Source: Neurospora tetrasperma FGSC 2508 (lineage: Eukaryota > Ascomycota > Sordariomycetes > Sordariales > Sordariaceae). From it: a DNA stretch of 64,000 nucleotides. The stretch lies in assembly GCF_000213175.1 (NCBI RefSeq), contig NW_009799104.1, positions 1,257,214 through 1,321,213 of the forward strand. The letters are read 5' to 3'. Both the position numbers and the translations under genes were made by a program. Of the stretch, positions 33,302 through 44,679 are shown piece by piece. A model generated the notes under the pieces. That model did not search any database. It had not been told where the DNA came from and saw only the letters and a program-made list of their open reading frames with translations. The number at the start of each line of letters is the position of its first letter. Within the stretch, counting starts at the first letter, position 1.

Positions 33302-34844
33302 CTTGGTGTTGTCCGACTATAATGTCTTGATCTCTTTCAGATGTCGGACAGCCTCGTCTGCAACTAGGCCTGTCGTCGCTGGCCCATAGTAGGCGGGGGG
33401 CAACGTGCTTCAAGAGCCGGTTGACCGGCCGAGGCGAAGGGCGCGCGTGTAACAGCTGCGCCTTCTTGTCGCAGTCGTCAAGAGTGTCGCGGGTTGTGGG
33501 CTGAGCGCAATCGCAAGGTCGGTGGTAGTGGTTGGTTTGAGGTTGATCGATGTGGGAGCAGGTGATGTTCGGGTCAAATGCGATTGAAATAGTTTGGACG
33601 GAACGGGCAAATGGGCGTGCGGTAGTGTCCAGCAACGTAACACGCTCGTGAGTCGTAATGACCGTCAGCAAGACGAAGTGAATAGGCCGAAGATAGAATA
33701 CAAATCCGTTATAACTTGTGACCACGCGCGCCCAAATTAAAAGTAAGGCGGGTGGTTCTGGGTATCGTAGAAGCTTGGAGCTATCGCGGCCTTCAAGCTG
33801 AAGTGGAAAGTAGTTTAGACTAGTCGTTGAGAGAAGGTCGGGAATGGACCGATAGACCGCCGGCTGTCAAGGTACAGGGTGGAACTTGGGGAGACCCTGG
33901 TCCTTGACTGTTGGGTCGCCGTTGAAGTGGTTTTGGCGATGAGGGAAAACGAAACGGTCGGGTTGAAGTTTGAGAGTGGACGACAGCCAGCCCGAGAAGG
34001 AGGGGTTCCACTGGATGAAGGACCACAATGGATATTGGGAGAAGGGAGAGGAGGGGGAGGGTCCGTGTGGATGCCCTGGCTGGATAGGTAGCCGGGGCCG
34101 GGGGACGGAAAGGTCTCGAGCCGCGGGATCGATGTTTGCGCGGGCGTTGGGTGTGCGTCCGCTACAGTAATCTGCTTCTCGAAGGATGAATAGAACGGAA
34201 TTCCAGTTGTGTATCCCCAAATCATCAACAACAACGGCGATGAAACACGGCGGGCCGTAAAATGTGCCAAGCAGCCGATGTTCGTTGGTTAATTTGTCGA
34301 CGACGTTGTTCCCCGTCGCCGGCGGGGGCTCAGGGCAGTGGATGGAATTGGAAATACGGTGGAGCTACTAAACCTGGCTGGCGGGCATGGATCCTGTCGC
34401 CCCTGCAGCCTCGTCTCATGAGGCTTTGGCTTCAAAGTCGGGCACCTGGGACAACGGCTCGCAACGGGAATTTCACAACTGGAAGCCAGTGGAAGGCACG
34501 CATCTGCAAGCTTCAATTACAGGTTACAGTGGACGACTGCTATTGGCACAGGGGCACGCTTTGACGCGCTTCATCCCGCTGCGGATGGAAGCTCGGTGCC
34601 CCCTGCCGTGAACTTTAAATTTACAGTGGAGGAACCAACCAACCTCTTCCCCTTCTTTATTTCTTATCTTATCTCTGCCGCAACTTGCTCTGTCCATTCC
34701 GTCAACCTATCTTACACAACGACGCCACTCCGTCTCCGGCCCAACTCTCTTCATCGAATTACATTACTTGACGGAGTGTATACCATCAACCAAGATCACA
34801 GCAACGACTACCCCCTCAGCCCCCTACACACCACCACCACCATC
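33302..34844. promoter_or_regulatory. Divergent promoter region, tor / rtf2
   Basis: About 1.5 kb between the start codons. No supported gene. Minus-strand open frames near 33820-34270 are GC-rich and unbiased. CT-rich leaders precede the plus-strand start. Confidence 0.45.
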
Positions 34845-35786
34845 ATGGGTAATGACGGAGGCTCCATCCCCAAGCGACGCGAGCTCGTCAAAGAAGCAGC
34901 GCGCAACCCGACAATAAGCGAGCTTAAAGCCACCGCCTTCGAATCGCTCAACCACGCCTGGACCCACGATCCCATCTCGTCCGAGCCCATTGATCTCGAA
35001 ACCGTCGTGTCCGACTGGCGCGGCCGTCTCTACAATTACGAATCCATCCTCAAGGGGCTGATGCCCGGTAGTAACGATGACTCCTCCGAAAACAAACAAG
35101 ACGCAACACCTCCCGCGCTTGTTGATACCAGCACCAATAACAGTAGCGTGGGCAACGGTGAGTCGACAGCAACGCCAACAGCCATCTTCGCGACCGAGCT
35201 AAGCTTCGCCTCCACCGGTATCAAATCCCTTCGCGACGTGGTCAAGCTCAAGTTCAAGCGGTACACGCCGCCCGGGGGTGGCAACAAAAAAGAAAAGGAA
35301 ATCTTTGCGTGTCCCGTTACGCTCAAAGAGCTGGGACCATCTACAAAATCCGTCTATCTGGTCCCTTGCGGCCACGTCTTTGCGGAGATGGCGATACAGA
35401 TGATTACAGAGGAGGTGTGCCCAGAGTGCAGCGAACCGTTCAAGTCAGAGGACGTTATTCCAATTCTGCCGACCGATAAGGCGGATATTCAACGGTTATC
35501 GAAGCGGATGGAGGATCTCAAGACGAAAGGCCTGACGCACAGTCTGAAAAAGGACAAAAGCGCCAGCAAGGAGAAGAAAAAGAACAAGCGCACGGCTGAT
35601 GAGGCCAACGGTGACGCTGACAAGGAGAAGGAGACCAAGAAGGCCAAGAAGAGTGCTGGTGAGAGTATATCTAGCCGGGTGAGTGGCATCAACAACGCCG
35701 CGACGGCTGCGCTCACGGCTAGGGTATTAGCGGACCAGGATGAAGCCATGAAGCGACGTAAACTAGCAGCTGCTGGACTTCGATGA
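34845..35786 (+). CDS. rtf2: Rtf2 RING-like replication termination factor
   Basis: A single-exon gene of 313 residues starting at ATG 34845, which gives the MGNDGGSIPKRRELVKEAAR N-terminus typical of the family. The frame also opens upstream to 34596, but that part is leader. The RING/U-box-like core is split: HDPISSEPID (about 46-55), then IFACPVTLKELGP ... YLVPCGHVFAEMA ... CPECSEPFKSEDVIPILP (about 147-206). The C-terminus is Lys-rich (KKDKSASKEKKKNKR) with nuclear-signal character. In fission yeast Rtf2 works with PCNA at site-specific fork barriers. Vertebrate relatives also act at stalled forks and in RNA processing. The role here is inferred from family membership. The acidic/Asn-rich insert near 90-120 is lineage-specific. 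Confidence 0.92.
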   Translation: MGNDGGSIPKRRELVKEAARNPTISELKATAFESLNHAWTHDPISSEPIDLETVVSDWRGRLYNYESILKGLMPGSNDDSSENKQDATPPALVDTSTNNSSVGNGESTATPTAIFATELSFASTGIKSLRDVVKLKFKRYTPPGGGNKKEKEIFACPVTLKELGPSTKSVYLVPCGHVFAEMAIQMITEEVCPECSEPFKSEDVIPILPTDKADIQRLSKRMEDLKTKGLTHSLKKDKSASKEKKKNKRTADEANGDADKEKETKKAKKSAGESISSRVSGINNAATAALTARVLADQDEAMKRRKLAAAGLR

Positions 35787-36022
35787 CAGGATGTTTGTAG
35801 TAAGCCCTGATCAGCCTTTACTATTTTCTTGTTTCTCGCCACAGTCTAAAGATACCAATCGATCTTGTATGATTCTTCATAAAGCACCTCGCAGGCTTGC
35901 TTGACCCAAAACGACCTACATACAGACCAACACACACATATAGACAACAAATAACCCAAATTTTCACCAACCGTACAACATTGCCAACGATCCTGTTACC
36001 CAACTCCCCCTCCGTATCCTCC

Positions 36023-38020
36023 TCAAAGCTCATCATGACCCTTGGTTCCAACCCCCGGCTCTCCCACATCCCCACAAGCAGCCGGCGTGCCCACCTCCAT
36101 CCTGTAAACACACTTCTCGCTCTCACTAACCCTCCACAGCTCATCCTTCTCAGCACACGCCAGCCACACATCTGTCCGTCTTTGCGGCCCGTTCCAGCAC
36201 CCTTGACCATTCTCAAACCTCAACACCATTCTCGGCCCCTTACCCAGGCCCTTTCCATCCACGCGATCCTCCTCATCGGCAATTTCGGTAGTGATCCGCT
36301 CAAAGTTACCCATGTTGGTGTTGCCATGGCCCTTCTTGCTCTTTTGGGTCGTGCGATCGAACCAGCATAGCTCGTACTCGTACTCGCCCACGTCGGCGCT
36401 GACGCACTGGCCCTTGAGTGCGCGGAAGATGTCGTCGGGCCCGTAGTCCTTGGCCAGGTCGCGCTCCTCGTCGGCGAGCTGCGACGTCTTGGTGGTATGC
36501 TCGGCGCGGGCGGCCTCGAGCGCGTCGCGCGCGGCCTTGACCAGCTTGGATTCCGTAGGGCCGCCGGTGGTTGGGTTGTCGGCAAGGACGCCGTTCTCAA
36601 TCAGCCAGACTTTGAGAGAGGAGATCTTGGAGTGGATGAAGGAGCGGACGGAGGGCGGGAGGTAGGCTTCTAGGTTATAGACTAGGGTTTCTTGTTAGTC
36701 ACCGACTGTGAAAATGGAATGGGTTGAAGGAGCAAGGTACATACCGATATCGGCATCGCTGCTCTCTTCCTCCTGGAACTCAGCCCAGTTGATGCCCGAA
36801 TCGGGGCCATCCTCCTTGAGGACCTCCAAAACATCGGCATCAACAACCTCCGACTTCTTCTCAGTAGACTTGCCGGCAGCATAGTTCTCGTAGCCCTGAA
36901 TAGCAGCCTTGACACCCTCGTCGTTGAAGTTGGGGTTATACTCCTCCTTGAGCTTGCTCAAGATGTCCTCCAGCTGATTGACGCGATCTTGCAAGTCGTC
37001 GCGCTGATCCAGCACCTTATCAAGGGTATCCCTCAGCTCATCAACGCGCTTCTTGGCCAGTCCAACCAAAACACCCAGCTTACCGCCCTCGCCCGGCGCC
37101 TTGACCACCTTGCCTCTCTCAGCCCGCTCAACCTCACCGTACTTTTTCTGCAACTCCGCCTTCTGCACCTCCAAGTTGGCAATCTCCTCCTTCAAACTAG
37201 CAACCTTGCTCTCCACGCGCTGACGCAGCTCGCTCGCTTCTTTGACGAGAGTCCGTCTCTGCTTGGCCGACCGCTCCTTGCTCTGCCGACGCTCCTCCTG
37301 GAGGCGGCGGTACTCCTTCCCAATAGACGCGCAGCGGTTCTCACACTTGGTGCCGCCGACATGGAGGGCCTCGTCGGTACCGTCGCAACAGAGTTCATGG
37401 TCGCACACGCCGTCGTTGACGTACATGAAGGGGATGTAGGCGCCGATGTGGCCCTTGTTCTCACACCAGAAGCCGGGCAGGGCGCGCGTGGTGTTGGTGG
37501 TGCCCGTCACGGAACCGGGCAGAGGCTGCTCGGGCGAGAGAGGGTCCAGGTGTGAGCATGCTGAGGTTCCCGGCTCGTCGGAGCCGTCGGGGCAGTCGCA
37601 GGAGTTGTCGTTGACTTGGGAGGACTTGAGGACGATCGAGGGGTTGCTGATGCAGGTGAAGGTTTCCTTGTTGGCGTAGAACTTTGCGACTGTTTAGGAG
37701 GTGGTTGGGGGTGGTTAGCTATCGGGTTCGAGACGTAGGGTAATGTGCTTGGACCATTGGTATACTTAATCGATGGAGGAAGCATTGGAAGAATGAATAG
37801 GTAAAGAGAGTTCTCTTAGTTAAAATGGTGGTACCACGCCAACTCGTGAACATCGCAGCCCAACACCAAAATCTCGGACAAACCATCAAGGTGCGTGAAA
37901 CAACATTGGAAGCTTCCACTTACATTCTGGCCCAACTCCTCTGGGGACACTCTCAGTAGCAGCGACAGTGCCAGTGGGAGCAATGGTGCTCAACAGCACC
38001 AAAGCAGTAGTCCGTCTCAT
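36023..38020 (-). CDS. Glucosidase II beta subunit (ER, HDEL)
   Basis: Exons are 38020-37924, 37689-36745 and 36681-36023, 566 residues, joined in phase across introns of 234 and 63 bp. This non-catalytic subunit holds glucosidase II in the ER and recognises mannose during N-glycan trimming. The signal peptide is MRRTTALVLLSTIAPTGTVA, followed by the family motif RGVGPEFAKFY. Two LDL-receptor class A-like repeats carry NDNSCDCPDGSDEPGTSAC and NDGVCDHELCCDGTDEA. A long coiled coil (about 130-290) follows. An MRH domain near the C-terminus has CVSADVGEYEYELCWFD, GNFERI and GCWNGPQRRT. The chain ends in HDEL, the ER-retrieval signal. The catalytic alpha partner is not in the window. Confidence 0.95.
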
Positions 38021-38554
38021 TGTTGTGTATATACCACTCTACTGTCTGTCCAGCTGGTAAGAAGAACGAGAGAAAGAAGGAAAGAAAAGGAAACAATCAA
38101 ACCATCCAAAGTTGAACAATCGCGAAGACAATTGCCAGTTGTACAGCTTCACCAGATCGTTGACATGCTAGGTGCCCCTGTAGCTCGACGGATAGCTGTC
38201 CGCCCAGTGGGGGTATCCCGTAATTGTTAGTGCAACTGAGTGCCCAGGGGCGGGGAACGTGGTCGGGTACCTTTCAGGACAACTTGCACTCCTGCCGGCG
38301 CTTTGCCAGCTGTCCGCTTGGGTGTACCTTTTGTCACGTGCAAGTTCTGCCGGGCAGCAAATGTTAAGCGCGCTGCCGAAACCTTGAGACGACGCGCGGT
38401 AAACCCTCCCCCACTGGGTTGCTGCCAAGCCGCGCCAAAAGTGCCCCACACAGAACGTCCAAGGTTTCGACGACCCCACCGAGCGTAGAAAAAAAGTCCC
38501 AAAGCTGCCCCGCGATTTCGCGAATAGCATCATCAACCGTCAGCGACGGGACAT

Positions 38555-38587
<33 letters not shown>

Positions 38588-38670
38588 CAACAGCAAAGGC
38601 GCAAAACTTGCTGCACAATCCCAGCCGACCCTCATCCTACTTGATACTGCGAATACAGAAAATAATCACA
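38021..38670. promoter_or_regulatory. Divergent promoter, glucosidase II beta / GCIP-like
   Basis: About 650 bp between divergent start codons. A (GAC)n microsatellite (38556-38587) lies in the presumed leader of the plus-strand gene. No other feature seen. Confidence 0.5.
38556..38587 (+). repeat. (GAC)n microsatellite upstream of the GCIP-like gene
   Basis: About ten tandem GAC units roughly 85 bp upstream of the start codon, probably in the 5' UTR. Confidence 0.9.
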
Positions 38671-39858
38671 ATGTCCTCCTCCACCCCCACCACCACCAAC
38701 CCCACGGGCCTCGACGCCCTCAACAACCTAATCACCTCCACCCTCGACCTCATCACCCGCCTCGAAACCGTCGTCGCCAACATCACCGCCGAAAACCAGC
38801 GCACATCTGCCCCCTCTTCCACAGAAGAGCCCTCCAACCCCCACCCCGAAATCAACCCCCTCTCCCTCGCCTCCGACTCCGCCACCCTCCTCCGCGCGCA
38901 CGCCACCAAGCTTTCGCTGCTCATCATCAACGAGCCCTTCACGCCCTCAGCAATCATCTCCATCCTCCGCCAATTGACCTCCGGCCCGCTTCCGGGACTC
39001 GCCAGCGCCGCGCAAATCTGTGTTGCTTCGCAATGGACAAAGACAATCAGCCAGGATCTGGTGTACCGGATTTCGAGGGTGTTGAGGGAGACGAGGGCGT
39101 TGGTGGGGAAGATACCGGGAGATGGGAAGGCGTTGAAGGATGGGCCGGCAAAGGGTGGGAGGGGAAGCATAGCCAACACGGGAACGCTGTGGGCGGCGTG
39201 TGATGAGTTGGTTGCGTTCGCGAAGAGGGGATTTGGGGGAAACTTGGTAAAGAAGACGGAGGATTTGAGGGATACGGTCAAGGATGTGATGGAGGAGTTG
39301 AAGGAGTGGGGGGAGGAGACGGGGAGTGATGATGAGGATGAGGATGAGGAAGAAGATGAAGAGGAGGACGACGAAGACGAAGAAGACGAGGCGGTGAAGG
39401 AGGTTACACAGTCACTGGAGGCGACAAAGATTGCGGATACACAAGCTATGCTTGACGATCTGATGAACTCGTCGAGTTACATCCCGCGCGACGACCCGGA
39501 CAAGATCCGCGAGCGGCTGGAGAGCTGTTTGCGCCGGTTGAGGCTGGTGACGCTGTTGTACCAGGCCGTTGCGAAGCGCAGGCTCAAGAGCCTACCCCAG
39601 ACTGCGCCGGCGGAGGGTTCGGATCTCCCGACACGGTTGGACGAGATCATGGTTCTGCTAAAGAAGATCCCTGAGAGGTTCGGTAGTCTGGCTTTGGCGT
39701 TTTACGAGTTGGATCCTGTGGAGATCGACAAGTTGATGGATCAGTGCTTCTTCGATTGCTTTGCTGTGGCTGAGCTGCTGATCAAGCCATGGGATGGCGA
39801 GAAGGACGAGTTCTCGGATTGGGTAGTCAAGTTCCAGGCGGAGGTCAAGAAAGCTTGA
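38671..39858 (+). CDS. GCIP / cyclin-D1-binding-like protein
   Basis: A single-exon gene of 395 residues from ATG 38671 (MSSSTPTTTNPTGLDALNNL). The frame is open further upstream but only through the leader and the GAC repeat. The all-helical body carries patterns seen in the Grap2/cyclin-D-interacting (GCIP, CCNDBP1) family: ATKLSLLIINEPFTPSAI, SRVLRETRALVG and TLWAACDELVAFAKRGFGG in the N-terminal half. LMNSSSYIPRDDPDKIRERL, SGSL-type helices and DFSDWV-like EFSDWVVKFQAEV lie at the C-terminus. A long Asp/Glu run (about 215-245) interrupts the fold. In animals GCIP proteins restrain cyclin-D/CDK signalling. In fungi the role is not established, so function is left open. Confidence 0.82.
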   Translation: MSSSTPTTTNPTGLDALNNLITSTLDLITRLETVVANITAENQRTSAPSSTEEPSNPHPEINPLSLASDSATLLRAHATKLSLLIINEPFTPSAIISILRQLTSGPLPGLASAAQICVASQWTKTISQDLVYRISRVLRETRALVGKIPGDGKALKDGPAKGGRGSIANTGTLWAACDELVAFAKRGFGGNLVKKTEDLRDTVKDVMEELKEWGEETGSDDEDEDEEEDEEEDDEDEEDEAVKEVTQSLEATKIADTQAMLDDLMNSSSYIPRDDPDKIRERLESCLRRLRLVTLLYQAVAKRRLKSLPQTAPAEGSDLPTRLDEIMVLLKKIPERFGSLALAFYELDPVEIDKLMDQCFFDCFAVAELLIKPWDGEKDEFSDWVVKFQAEVKKA

Positions 39859-40136
39859 AGCTTTGAGGGAGGTTCCGTTTGAGAGGCAGAGGGAGCGTAT
39901 ATTTCTCGTACCACGGAGTATTATTATATACCCAGTTTTCATTGCCAGTGAATGGCAGCCAAAGAAATACCCGACCAAAGAACGGTTGCGTCTCTGGCTT
40001 CATATCCTGTCCGGTTTTTTACCCTTGCGCGTCAACTACATCCTATTGTGTCTAGCCAACTTTCCACCTGCCAAGCTCCTTACTCTACCAAGCCATCTGG
40101 AGTAGGATAAGTAAGGCTACGACTCCTTTAACTACC

Positions 40137-42566
40137 TTAAACACCGGAATCGTTCTTTGGCTGATAAGGAGGATTGGTATCAATGTAGCTTTGCCAGGCG
40201 TTGCAGTTGTCTACGAGCAAGTTCAGATCCATCTTTTCCTTGATTTCGTTCTTCCTTTCGAGGAATTGCACGCTCAAGCCCATACTGACATGCCACTTTT
40301 CATTTTACATTCATGTTAGCAAGGTGACTTGGGGAGGAGGGAGTGGACAAGTTGCTTACGGCAATGTGGCAATGGAATAACCAAGCACCCGGGTTGTTGT
40401 TTTGGAAGGCCACAATCAGCCAGCCGTTACCGGGCAACATAGTGACATCACGCCGTGCCGGGTTCGTGAAGTTCAGAGAGAAAGTATCAAGGACAGGGTC
40501 GAAATGCCTGACCGGCATCATGGCGTCGGACGGGCTTGGGCCGTCGGGTGCTGGGGACCTGCCGACGATGACAAAGTCATGACCCTGCAGGTGTTTTGCA
40601 CAGTCGTGTGTAAGCATACACAAGCTTGTGTAAATGGTATGGTGAGAAGAGCAGGTCTCCTGGGGCCCAGATGCTTGGATCGTAAGGGGGGATGGGTCTA
40701 CTTACGTGTAAGTGCATAGGATGAGGAATCTTGGATTCGTTCTCAATGAGCCAAAAGCTCCACTAGACCTAGGTTAGCATTCTGATAATATTCATATATC
40801 ATAGCTTTGAAAGAGTAGGGGGGGGGGGAAAGGGGGGGGCGACCCACCTCGCTCTCGGGAGGAATTTCCAGCACATTCTCACTATAAAGCCACGAGGTGC
40901 TGTCTTCTCGGATGTATTCCAGCAAAGGCTGCTCCCAACTGACGTTGATGGCGACGTTATCGATAGTCCAGAAAACTATGCTTTGTTTTATGTCGCGCAT
41001 GAGATGAACCGGGAGCGTGTTATATGGAGAGATACTGAACTCGCTCGGGGGAACGTCGCGGACCACAACGGGCCGAAAGTCGGTGGTATCCTCGCAGCGT
41101 AGATCTTCTGGTACCGGTCCATCAACAATCGGAAGTTCGTCCGTTGCGTCCGGGTAGTCGTAGCTCAAGATGGCTGCAGGCTTTCCATAGAAATTCCCAC
41201 AATATCCACTGATGGGTTGGGTAGCGTTAATCCAGTAGTTGCCGTTACCGGGGTCACTAGCAATCTCTTCTTCAGACTTTCCCTGGATTATGATATCGAA
41301 TCGCTGCCCTACGGCGATGAACAGGCTTGAGACCGTCGTGCTTGGGTCGGTGGTGTTGACAGGCACGAGATCGGTGGCTATGACGGTGAAGTTGTGTCCT
41401 ACGATAGAGAATGTGTACGCATAATTCACGCTGGGGTTAAACAACCGAAGCCTGTACTTCAGCCCAGGAGTTAATACCACCCTCGCGTACTCTCCCATGG
41501 TGATATTAGCCGGGTTGACATTGGTACCATTGAAGAGAATGTTGTCGGCAGGGGGCGGAATGGTCGGTCCTCCATGTTCTCCAGGGGCTTGTACTTGGGC
41601 CAAGATCTGGTCTGCTGACTCGTAGTACCAATCATTGATGGGAAAGGTGCCCAAGTCAACATCATAGTTGGCACTTGCCGGTCCATTAAATACTATAGCG
41701 CCGAGAACACCGTTGCCGTATTGTGATGAGTAGTGAGAGTGGTACCAAGTAGTTCCGTACTGTTCGGCCAAAAACATGTAGGATTTCGTTGCGTTCGGTG
41801 GGATCGGGCACTCAGTGACACCACCAACGCCATCATTGATGTTGTTGTCTTCCATTTGTAGGCCATGCCAGTGAATGGATGTACTATGCCCCATTAGTAC
41901 AGATCCTTGAGGTATTCCTACTGCCAATTCGTGAAAGGCTTAGTTTTCTGTTTTTCGAAAACGCTGGAAACGTACCCATTGTACAGAAGCTTGTTGATAA
42001 TAGTGACGTTGACATAGTCACCCCAATCTGTGTTCTAATTAGCTTTAGATCTTGAAAACATTTTGAGAATTGGGCATGCCAGGATAACACACCTGCAGTA
42101 ATGGTTGGACCTGCATGGAAAAATTAGTAGAAGTAGTCAGTAGTGCGCCATCGAAATAATCAAGGTCAGAACTCACCAGGGAAGGAGCCTAGAGAAAGAT
42201 TAATTATGCTTTGACACTTTGGATCTACGTTTCTTTCTGGCGCTCACCATTAAACAGCATCGCGTCATGCTTGGGAACACCATCCGGGCCAATTATGTCA
42301 TACTGCTCAAGGACAAGCGTATACTGACATCTGTTAGTCGGAGTCAAGTTTCATTTTCGTGAAGTTGTGTGTCTTACATGAACGGTACGGCCGGTGTATG
42401 GCACCTCCTTCTCCCAGTCAGTCGTGATGTTGAAACCATCTGTCCAGCACGCCCGATTGTCTGGAGTATTGCATGATGAGTCTCTCTGCACCAAGGAAGA
42501 CGCAGTGGCAGCACTAAAGACCTTCAGTGCTTGGAGGAAGCCGATAATTGAGACCCTGAAAAACAT
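40137..42566 (-). CDS. Secreted multicopper oxidase (ascomycete laccase)
   Basis: A nine-exon model of 607 residues: 42566-42378, 42323-42248, 42188-42177, 42110-42093, 42027-41976, 41883-40848, 40762-40706, 40584-40360, 40295-40137. All joins agree in phase. Two consecutive exons are only 12 and 18 nt. The enzyme oxidises phenolics and reduces O2 to water. A signal peptide (FFRVSIIGFLQALKVFSAAT) is followed by a mature N-terminus. The four copper-binding motifs are HWHG, WYHSHYS, HPMHLHGHDF and HCHIAWHVSMGL. They supply the ten His and the T1 Cys, with Leu at the axial position. The chain ends NDSGV, matching the C-terminal plug of ascomycete laccases. N-glycosylation sites are plentiful. 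Likely role: degradation of lignin-like phenolics or pigment formation. Confidence 0.94.
40816..40840 (+). repeat. G-rich homopolymer in a laccase intron
   Basis: Runs of nine to ten G separated by AA inside intron 40763-40847. They may be length-variable. Confidence 0.8.
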
Positions 42567-44679
42567 GGTTGAAGATGCAGAGGCCTGTGAACCAGGCTCT
42601 CAACCAGCTAGGTCAACTTGTAGAAGGAGAGCCAACAGCCGTCACTGCTCTTTGAGAGAAGTGGCTGCTCGAAATTGTGATGGTGGTTAGGGAAGTCTCT
42701 GAGGGTGCCGTCGAGGTAATAAATCAGGGGAATGTCAATAAGTCCATGTCGGGAAATAAGTCTGTTCGTACCCCGAACGGACGGCGTCTCTAAACCGGTT
42801 GACTGACTCCCAAATACCACTTGCAGCCTCCCTCACCGCACCTTACCCAGGCATAAACATAGCCACCAAATGCCCGGCATGTTGGAGGCAGGATGCGTGA
42901 AGCAATGTGGTAAGTAGGTACCTATGTAGTGAAGCTGTTGGTGCCGCTGTAATTCTTTATGTAAGAGCAAGGAAGTTTTAGAAATACGTTGTGGGGACAT
43001 GGCAATATGCCTAATTCCTGGTCAGGAAGTTCTTGGCAATGCATGAGCAATACCAATGCCGTCCCCCTTGGGGCGTAGGGTGAAAATATAACAAGGGGGC
43101 GTGATGAGTGTCTAATTTCAGCAAGGCCACAGGGAATAGAGCTGGGATTTCGAACTTGGGATGCGGTAAAGAGAAACGTAACAGACAAACCAGTGACATT
43201 AGGTCAATACACGGCAACATACGGCTATACTAACCAATGTTTAGGGGAAACAACTAGATACATGCTTAGATATCTGAGGTTCTGCCTGGCAGGAGATCTA
43301 TCCATCTTGGAACTGCAGGAGAACCAAGAAGAGAATGCAGCGAACTTACAAAGATGGGAATATGTACGTCTAAGAACAACATCCATGGAAAAGCAGTGAA
43401 AGACCAAGAACAGCTGGAGAACAGTACGCAGCTAGCCGAATTAGAAATCAGGCCTGGAAGAGGGAAGAAACCGGGTGGAAATAAAAGGCAGGCAACCAAG
43501 TTACCCAACAACCTCCAAGTATTGCTGGCCAAGTTTCCATGACTAAAGCGCTGAAGGTGCAGATTCAAGGAATCGCAGGCATACGATACTTGTCGGCAGT
43601 CCATGGGTTCGTCTTTGACAAGCTTGTGATAGGGGGTCCCGCGATTGGTGTGCATGTAGGAACGCTTGAATGTTCTGACAACTCTTCCCATCATTACATC
43701 CGAGTTTGGACCCCCGTTGTATCGGTTTTGGGACGTGGGGGGGTCTGTCAGACAGTCGGCTAAGCCTCGGGCTTTCTCAGCATGTATGCCAGTGCAGGAG
43801 GGAATTTCTAAGCACAATCGCCGAGTTAAGTGAGAAAAGGACATCGGATTTCACATCATGCAAGCGTCGAAAGCACTAACATGGCGTTTCACGTGATGAA
43901 TTGGAATGTCAGTAGAGGTACCTAGTCCTCCAAAGACACTTCAACTTCAAAGCCTCTCAGACGTGGAGACATGGATTTCCAAGACACCAGCCAAATCACT
44001 TGAAGAATGCTAGGAAGATGCTAGAACAAAGAGTAGAAAGAGGTGAAGGAGCTTAAGATTGCTCGTCTGAAATCTGTAAATGCTTGTAACAAATGGGAAT
44101 CCATATGGAAGGCCAAGGATACTTCTTTCGTTGTGCTCCTCGCCATACAAGTCATCCACCCAGAACGTCAAGTCCAAGTGCTGGGACCTATGTCCGAATC
44201 ATCATGGGCCCCAATCACGGGCGGCTGTCGTGAAGGAAGGGCTGGATGTAGCCCACATGAAGAATTACTGGAGATCGATGGACAGCATTTACTAGGTTGA
44301 CTTCAGAGGCTGGTGTGATCAAATGGATGGGCGGAAGGGAGCCAAAGGTTTTACAACCATTGGACCCATATCGCTAACCACATGTTGATATCCAGGTACG
44401 CGACATGCCAAGCAGAGTCGGAGGTGAAGTTGGGATGAGAACCGCCAAATTGCCGCCCGCCTTCGTTGTTGGCGCAACCAACCTGACCGTGTCCGCGCTC
44501 ACTTTGTTTCCCGTCAGCCAGAGCACTGGCAAATATTTCTGTCTTTTTCCTTGGCGGCTGCTCGTCCTGATAGTTTTTCTTCCCGCCCGAAAGGCTTCTC
44601 TCCCAACCAGCCCCTCCTTTTTTGTGAACAATCGCTTGAGAAAAGCGCAAAATCACAACTCAGTCGTGAACGCACAAAG
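42567..44679. other. Gene-poor region upstream of the laccase
   Basis: About 2.1 kb. A minus-strand open frame at 43266-43844 has no codon bias or family motif. TACCTA motifs occur near 42920 and 43918. A TTCGAAC motif near 43147 does not fold as a tRNA T-arm. No gene supported. Confidence 0.45.

Noticed and set aside
33815-34270. Possible gene between tor and rtf2 on the minus strand
   Set aside because: GC-rich frames on both strands with no bias or motif. Treated as promoter DNA.
35821-36216. Minus-strand frame overlapping the end of glucosidase II beta
   Set aside because: It is a shadow of the true exon, which ends in HDEL at 36023.
43134-43165. TTCGAAC string suggesting a tRNA
   Set aside because: Flanking bases cannot form a five-pair T-stem, and no A-box or acceptor stem is found.
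43266-43844. 192-codon minus-strand open frame
   Set aside because: Unbiased codons, Cys/Ser-rich noise and no homology pattern recognised.
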